A DNA stretch of 64,000 nucleotides, taken from Paractinoplanes polyasparticus. GTDB lineage: Bacteria; Actinomycetota; Actinomycetes; Mycobacteriales; Micromonosporaceae. A model generated the notes under the pieces. The model was not told where the DNA came from, ran no database searches, and saw only the letters and a program-made list of their open reading frames with translations. The translations under genes and the position numbers were made by a program. Numbering within the stretch: the stretch's first letter is position 1; every line of letters begins with the position of its first letter. Below are positions 59,860 to 64,000 of the stretch, piece by piece. Where the stretch lies: NCBI RefSeq assembly GCF_019710575.1, contig NZ_JAHWFK010000001.1:558001-622000 (forward strand), read 5' to 3'.

Positions 59860-60818
59860 CTCGGTGTCCTTTGAGGTTTCGTCGCACCCCGGCTGAGCCG
59901 CCGCCGGGCATGCACATGACGCACGATGTCGGCGACCCAGTCGCGGTCGGTCCGAAGGGGAAGGTGGGCGGCGCCGGCCCGCTTGACCGCCTGCGCGATC
60001 GTGGCCTGCTGCTGGGCGGCGGCTGCCGCGTATCGTTCGCGCAGCTTGCGACTGGCTGTGGGCACCTCGCGGCGCCGGCCGGTCTCCGGGTCGACCAGCG
60101 TGAGCAGGCCGACGTCCGGCAGTTCCTGCTCGCGCGGATCGCCCACCTGCACGGCCAGCACCTGATGCCGGGAACCGAGCCGGCGCAGGGGCTCCTCCCA
60201 GGACGGGGCGGCCGGGCCCAGGCCGTCCTCGTCGAGCCCGTCGAGGAAGTCGGAGACCACCACGACCAGGCCCGTGCGCGGCGTCTGCCGGTGCAGCGCC
60301 TCGATGCCGTCGCCCAACCCGGTCGCCTGCTGGTTGCGCGGCGTCAGCATCATGGCCCGCAGCAACGAGAGCAGGGCCTGCCGGCCACCGCGAGCGGGGA
60401 ACCGCCGTACGCCCCCGCCGGTCAGCAGGTGCGCACCGAGCCGGTTGCCGTTGCCGAGCGTGAGGAACCCGACGGCTGCCACCGCGGCGATGGCCAGCTC
60501 CCGCTTCTCGAGGTCGGCCGTGCCGAAGTCCATGCTGGCGCTGGCGTCGACCAGCACGTGGGTGCCGAGCTCCCGGTCGGCGTCGAGGGTGCGCACGTGC
60601 GGCACGGTGGTGCGGGCCGTGACGGACCAGTCCATCCGCCGCACCTCGTCCTCGCCGGGGCGGTACTCGCGGCTGCCCGCGGGCTCGCTGCCGATGCCGG
60701 GCAGCAGGCCGAGATACGTGCCGTGCAGGAGCCCGTCGAGCCGCCGCGTGATCATCAGTTCGAGCCGCCGCAGCCGGCGCTCCGGCACGAGCTCGGCCCG
60801 GAAGCCGCCCTCGTTCAT
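59856..60818 (-). CDS. DUF58 protein
   Basis: A 320-residue protein with the DUF58 core REYRPGEDEVRRMDWSVTAR and a VWA-like segment (HVLVDASASMDFG, LVVVVSDFLDG). DUF58 proteins sit between MoxR and VWA genes and are thought to help assemble or mature complexes. Overlaps ATGA with the MoxR stop and with the VWA start. Confidence 0.9.
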   Translation of the reverse strand: MNEGGFRAELVPERRLRRLELMITRRLDGLLHGTYLGLLPGIGSEPAGSREYRPGEDEVRRMDWSVTARTTVPHVRTLDADRELGTHVLVDASASMDFGTADLEKRELAIAAVAAVGFLTLGNGNRLGAHLLTGGGVRRFPARGGRQALLSLLRAMMLTPRNQQATGLGDGIEALHRQTPRTGLVVVVSDFLDGLDEDGLGPAAPSWEEPLRRLGSRHQVLAVQVGDPREQELPDVGLLTLVDPETGRRREVPTASRKLRERYAAAAAQQQATIAQAVKRAGAAHLPLRTDRDWVADIVRHVHARRRLSRGATKPQRTPR

Positions 60819-61825
60819 GCGGCCATCCCCAGGCCCGGGCCGGTGTTCTCCTGGGCCGGAGCGATCAGGGGCAACGGGACGGCCTCGAGGATCCGCCGGA
60901 CGATGTCCTCGGGCTGCACGCCGTCGGCCACCGCGTCGAACGAGAGAACCAGGCGGTGCGCGAGGACGTCAGGGGCGATCTCGAGCAGGTCGGCGGGCAG
61001 CACGTAGTCCCGGCCGCGCAGCAGGGCGATTGCCCTTCCGGCGGCGACCAGGCCCAGCGTGGCACGCGGGCTGGCCCCGTACGCGAGCTGCGAGGCCACC
61101 TCGGGCAGACCGAACCGCTCGGGCTCGCGCGTGGCCAGCACCAGCCGCACGACGTACTCGGCCAGCGCGTGGTGGACGAAGACCGCGCGGGCCCGCCCCT
61201 GGAGCTCGTGCAGGATCACCGGGTCGAGAACCCGCTGGGCGACCGGGCGGGCGCCACCCATGCGGTAGAGGATGCCCAGCTCCTCCTGCTCGGTGGGGTA
61301 GTCGACGATCACGCGCATGAGGAAGCGGTCGCGCTGAGCCTCGGGCAGCTGGTAGACGCCCTCGCTCTCGATCGGGTTCTGGGTGGCCAGCACCAGGAAC
61401 GGCTGCGGCACGGGGTAGGTGCGGCCGCCGAGCGACACGTGGCCCTCGGCCATCACCTCGAGGAGGGCGGACTGGACCTTGGCCGGGGCCCGGTTGATCT
61501 CGTCGGCGAGCACGATGTTGGCCATGATCGGGCCGAGCTCGACGTCGAACGACTCCTTGCCGGCGCGGTAGATGCGCGTGCCGAAGATGTCCGAGGGCAC
61601 CAGGTCGGGGGTGAACTGGATCCGGTTGAAGGAGCCGCCGACGGCGACGGCCAGGGTCTCGGCGGCCAGGGTCTTGGCGACGCCGGGTACGCCTTCGAGC
61701 AGGCAGTGACCGCCGGCCAGAAGTGCGGTCATCAGACGCTCGACCAGACGGTCCTGTCCGACGATCACCTTCTTGACCTCGAACAGGGTCCGCTCCAGCC
61801 GGCGGTCGGTTGCTTCGTCTGTCAT
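60815..61825 (-). CDS. MoxR-family AAA+ ATPase
   Basis: A 336-residue AAA+ ATPase: Walker A GVPGVAKT (about 45-52), Walker B VLADEINRAPAK, sensor ATQNPIESEGVYQLPEAQRDRF. MoxR ATPases act as chaperones that switch on target complexes. ATG 61825 is chosen over the longer frame, whose upstream part lacks family likeness. It is the first gene of the six-gene minus-strand operon ending in the two-component pair, and is divergent from the cupin gene with 64 bases between. Confidence 0.93.
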   Translation of the reverse strand: MTDEATDRRLERTLFEVKKVIVGQDRLVERLMTALLAGGHCLLEGVPGVAKTLAAETLAVAVGGSFNRIQFTPDLVPSDIFGTRIYRAGKESFDVELGPIMANIVLADEINRAPAKVQSALLEVMAEGHVSLGGRTYPVPQPFLVLATQNPIESEGVYQLPEAQRDRFLMRVIVDYPTEQEELGILYRMGGARPVAQRVLDPVILHELQGRARAVFVHHALAEYVVRLVLATREPERFGLPEVASQLAYGASPRATLGLVAAGRAIALLRGRDYVLPADLLEIAPDVLAHRLVLSFDAVADGVQPEDIVRRILEAVPLPLIAPAQENTGPGLGMAA

Positions 61826-61889
61826 GCGTCGATGACACCAACTGACACCGAAAACCAACCGAAGGCCAAACTGTGGATAGCCTGACCGC

Positions 61890-62381
61890 ATGACATATCC
61901 CCCGCCGCGATACCACGGCATCACCGGAGAAGTCAGCGCCACGTACCGGCCGAAGGACACACCGCCCGAGTTCGTGTATCCGAACGGCACCAGGGTGTCC
62001 TACCTGTCGACCGGAGACTCGACGGGCGGCTTGTTCGGGCTCTACCGCTGGGAATGCGGGCCGGGGGTCACCGGGCCCGACCCCCACTTCCACCGCTCGA
62101 TCGCCGAGTCGTTCTACATCCTCAGCGGCAGCATGACGATCTACAACGGCACGGAATGGGTCACCACCGAGCCGGGTGACTACGTGCACGTGCCGATCGG
62201 CGGCATCCACGGGTTCAAGAACCGGTCGGGCGCGCCGGCTTCGATGCTGCTGCACTTCTCGCCGGGGGCGCCGCGCGAGGCGTACTTCGAGGGGCTCGTG
62301 GAGATCGCCCGGATGGAGGACGAGGAGCGCGCCGAGTTCTACGCCAAGCACGACAACATCTGGCTCGACGGCAAACCCTAA
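61890..62381 (+). CDS. Cupin-domain protein
   Basis: A 163-residue cupin with metal-binding motif 1 in DPHFHRSIAESFYILSG (two His and a Glu) and motif 2 in GDYVHVPIGGIHGFKNRSG. No signal peptide. The reaction or ligand is not predictable from the fold alone. It is divergent from the MoxR operon and followed 63 bases later by the prepilin-like gene. Confidence 0.85.
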   Translation: MTYPPPRYHGITGEVSATYRPKDTPPEFVYPNGTRVSYLSTGDSTGGLFGLYRWECGPGVTGPDPHFHRSIAESFYILSGSMTIYNGTEWVTTEPGDYVHVPIGGIHGFKNRSGAPASMLLHFSPGAPREAYFEGLVEIARMEDEERAEFYAKHDNIWLDGKP

Positions 62382-62444
62382 GGGTCGCCCGCGTTCCGCC
62401 GATCAGGCTGGTGAGGAATCGGACCAGCGTGCCGGAAGGAACGT

Positions 62445-64000
62445 ATGCGGGACAGTGCCTCCGGCGGCGCCGGCGAGGAGGGCTTCAGCCTCGTTGAGGT
62501 CCTCGTCGCCCTGGCCGTCCTGTCCATCACCCTGCTCGCCAGCACCCCCTTCTTCGTGGGCAGCCTGCGCAGCGTCAACAAGCAGCGCACCGAGCAGGCC
62601 GCCATCCAGCTGGCCGACACCGCCATGGAGCAGGTGCGCGGTCTCAAGGGCAGCTCACTGCTGACCGGGCACGGCCGGCAGGCCGGCGAGGAGCAGTTCG
62701 CCGCCGCGCCCGCCGCGGTCAAGCCCTATCTGGCGACCATGCAGGTCGGGCACGACGAGGACGACGGCGTGCTGCCGACCGACGGCGCCGACGCCCCGAT
62801 CTCCACCGCGGCCCAGGTCACCACCGTCGAGGGCACCCCGTACACGCGGATGATCTACATCGGGATGTGTGAGGTCTATCTGACCCGCACCGGCGACTGC
62901 GTCTATCCGCTGGGCAGCAGCGCCGAGCCGGCCGACAAGACCAAGATCTTGAAATTCTTCCGCGCCGTCGTGCTGATCACCTGGCCCGACAACTCGTGCG
63001 ACGTGACCCCGGGCAATCCGCCGAACACCTGCCTGTACGTCACGTCGACGCTCGTCTCGCGCGCGCCGGAGCCCAACTTCGACGTGCACCGGCCGTCGCC
63101 GACCGTCCTCACCAAGTCGCTCACCTTCTACCGGGGCATCCTGACCGCCGCCCAGCTCGAGGCGCGCGGCGGTCAGCTCCCCAACACCTGGACCGTCGGC
63201 GCGCTGCCGGCCGGGCTCTCGATGACCCCGCTCGGCGTCATCAACGGCACTCCGACCACGGCCGGCGTCACCGTGACCACGACGACCGTCACCGACAAGC
63301 TGAACCGGACCGACACCGAGCCCATCAGGTTCACGGTGGTGCTGCCGACCACCGTGACCGCGCCCGCCGGCACCACCAGCCACGTCGGCGATGCGGTGGC
63401 CCTGCAGGCCACGGCGGCCAACGGCGTCGGCCCGTACGTCTACAGCTCCTCGACCCTCGCTCCCGGGCTCACGATCAACCCCGATACCGGCGCGATCACG
63501 GGCGCGATCACCACCGCCGGCGCCTACACCTCGACGATCACCGCCACCGACCAGAACGGCATCGCCGGTTCGAGCACCTACACCCACACGGTGCTCCCCG
63601 CCGTCACCCTCGGCCCGCTGACCGACCAGGCGATCGACATCAAGTCCAAGCTCTCGGTGACCGCGGCCGGCGCGGGCGGCAACGGGAACTACTCGTACAG
63701 CGCCACCGGACTGCCCCCCGGCGTGACCATCAACGACAAGAACGGCAAGATCAGCGAAAAGGTCGATGTAACCGGCCGCTTCCTGCCCATGATCACCGTC
63801 ACCGACAGCCTCGGCGGCGCCGGCGGCACCGCGAACCAGCGGTTCGTCCTGATCGTCAACACCACCAATTCCCTCATCTTCACGGCCCCGGCTCTGGCCG
63901 CGCCCGATCAGACGACCGTCCGGGGCACCCCGGCGTCGCTGGCGCTGGCGACCAACGGGTCGCTGCTCGGCCTGAGCCCGGTCGTGACGGTCACCGGCCT
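62445..64000 (+). CDS. Prepilin-like protein with Ig-type (putative Ig) repeats, truncated by window edge
   Basis: The gene starts at ATG 62445 (GGAAGGA five bases upstream) and has no stop before the window ends, so at least 518 residues are encoded. A type IV prepilin cleavage/methylation motif, GFSLVEVLVALAVLSI, lies at about residues 13-28 (cleavage after the Gly before Phe; Glu five residues on) followed by its hydrophobic helix. From about residue 260 come repeated putative-Ig domains (LPAGLSMTPLGVINGTPTTA; LAPGLTINPDTGAITG; LPPGVTINDKNGKI). It is probably an exported pseudopilin-like or surface adhesin; pairing partners are outside the window. Confidence 0.85.
   Translation, partial: MRDSASGGAGEEGFSLVEVLVALAVLSITLLASTPFFVGSLRSVNKQRTEQAAIQLADTAMEQVRGLKGSSLLTGHGRQAGEEQFAAAPAAVKPYLATMQVGHDEDDGVLPTDGADAPISTAAQVTTVEGTPYTRMIYIGMCEVYLTRTGDCVYPLGSSAEPADKTKILKFFRAVVLITWPDNSCDVTPGNPPNTCLYVTSTLVSRAPEPNFDVHRPSPTVLTKSLTFYRGILTAAQLEARGGQLPNTWTVGALPAGLSMTPLGVINGTPTTAGVTVTTTTVTDKLNRTDTEPIRFTVVLPTTVTAPAGTTSHVGDAVALQATAANGVGPYVYSSSTLAPGLTINPDTGAITGAITTAGAYTSTITATDQNGIAGSSTYTHTVLPAVTLGPLTDQAIDIKSKLSVTAAGAGGNGNYSYSATGLPPGVTINDKNGKISEKVDVTGRFLPMITVTDSLGGAGGTANQRFVLIVNTTNSLIFTAPALAAPDQTTVRGTPASLALATNGSLLGLSPVVTVTG

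Overview
The window looks like chromosome of a high-GC actinomycete. Codons almost always end in G or C, GTG starts are frequent, and the gene content fits (GlgE, furA-katG, F420/PPOX-type oxidoreductase, MprAB/HtrA-like module, MoxR-DUF58-VWA). A Micromonosporaceae (Actinoplanes-like) origin is my inference from overall gene flavour, not a proven assignment. About 50 protein genes are packed densely. I saw no rRNA, tRNA, CRISPR array, IS element or prophage.

Layout. 1-9.9 kb: tail of a RecQ helicase, MFS exporter, maltosyltransferase GlgE, DUF3253 protein, GH13 alpha-amylase, bifunctional penicillin-binding protein and two alpha/beta hydrolases. 9.9-19.1 kb: aldo/keto reductase, a heme peroxidase with two LysM repeats, a very large secreted PA14/sugar-dehydrogenase/CBM/DUF1080 protein, then an 0.8-kb gene-free stretch rich in perfect inverted repeats, and a 563-aa protein of unknown function. 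19.1-23.4 kb: four-gene copper operon on the minus strand (CopD-CtaG fusion, PCuAC chaperone, DyP peroxidase, CopC), translationally coupled by GTGA and ATGA overlaps in its last three genes. 23.6-28.4 kb: DUF6188 protein, furA-katG (TGATG overlap), a PPOX-class oxidoreductase with an apparent C-terminal frameshift, and a flavin monooxygenase. 28.7-35.4 kb: GT2/CDP-glycerol transferase fusion, a GntR regulator divergent from a fused FAD/Fe-S dehydrogenase with a 20-bp perfect palindrome joining their two start codons, and a renalase-like oxidase. 35.4-46 kb: cold-shock-like protein, PAS/GGDEF/EAL protein with degenerate active sites, Vps62-like membrane protein, hydrolase, TPR protein divergent from a large LuxR regulator, and a DUF808 membrane protein with a minisatellite tail.

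46-56 kb is a catabolic locus on the minus strand: branched-chain-type ABC importer (binding lipoprotein, LivG, LivF, LivH, LivM), SDR, amidohydrolase, MaoC hydratase and an acyl-CoA synthetase, with a divergent PaaX-family repressor. Most junctions overlap by 1-4 bases. The genes together suggest import of an organic acid, CoA activation and beta-oxidation-like processing; the substrate cannot be read from sequence. 56-61.8 kb is a second minus-strand operon: MoxR ATPase, DUF58, VWA protein, HtrA protease, response regulator, histidine kinase, resembling an envelope-stress module. The window ends with a cupin protein and the start of a prepilin-like protein with Ig-type repeats that runs off the edge.

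The signals most worth a second look are the start-codon-spanning palindrome at 31743-31762, the 57-bp repeat array in the acyl-CoA synthetase gene that carries DnaA-box-like 9-mers every 57 bp, the hairpin-rich gap at 16.1-16.9 kb, the undefined CoA-dependent catabolic operon, and the broken 3' end of the PPOX gene.
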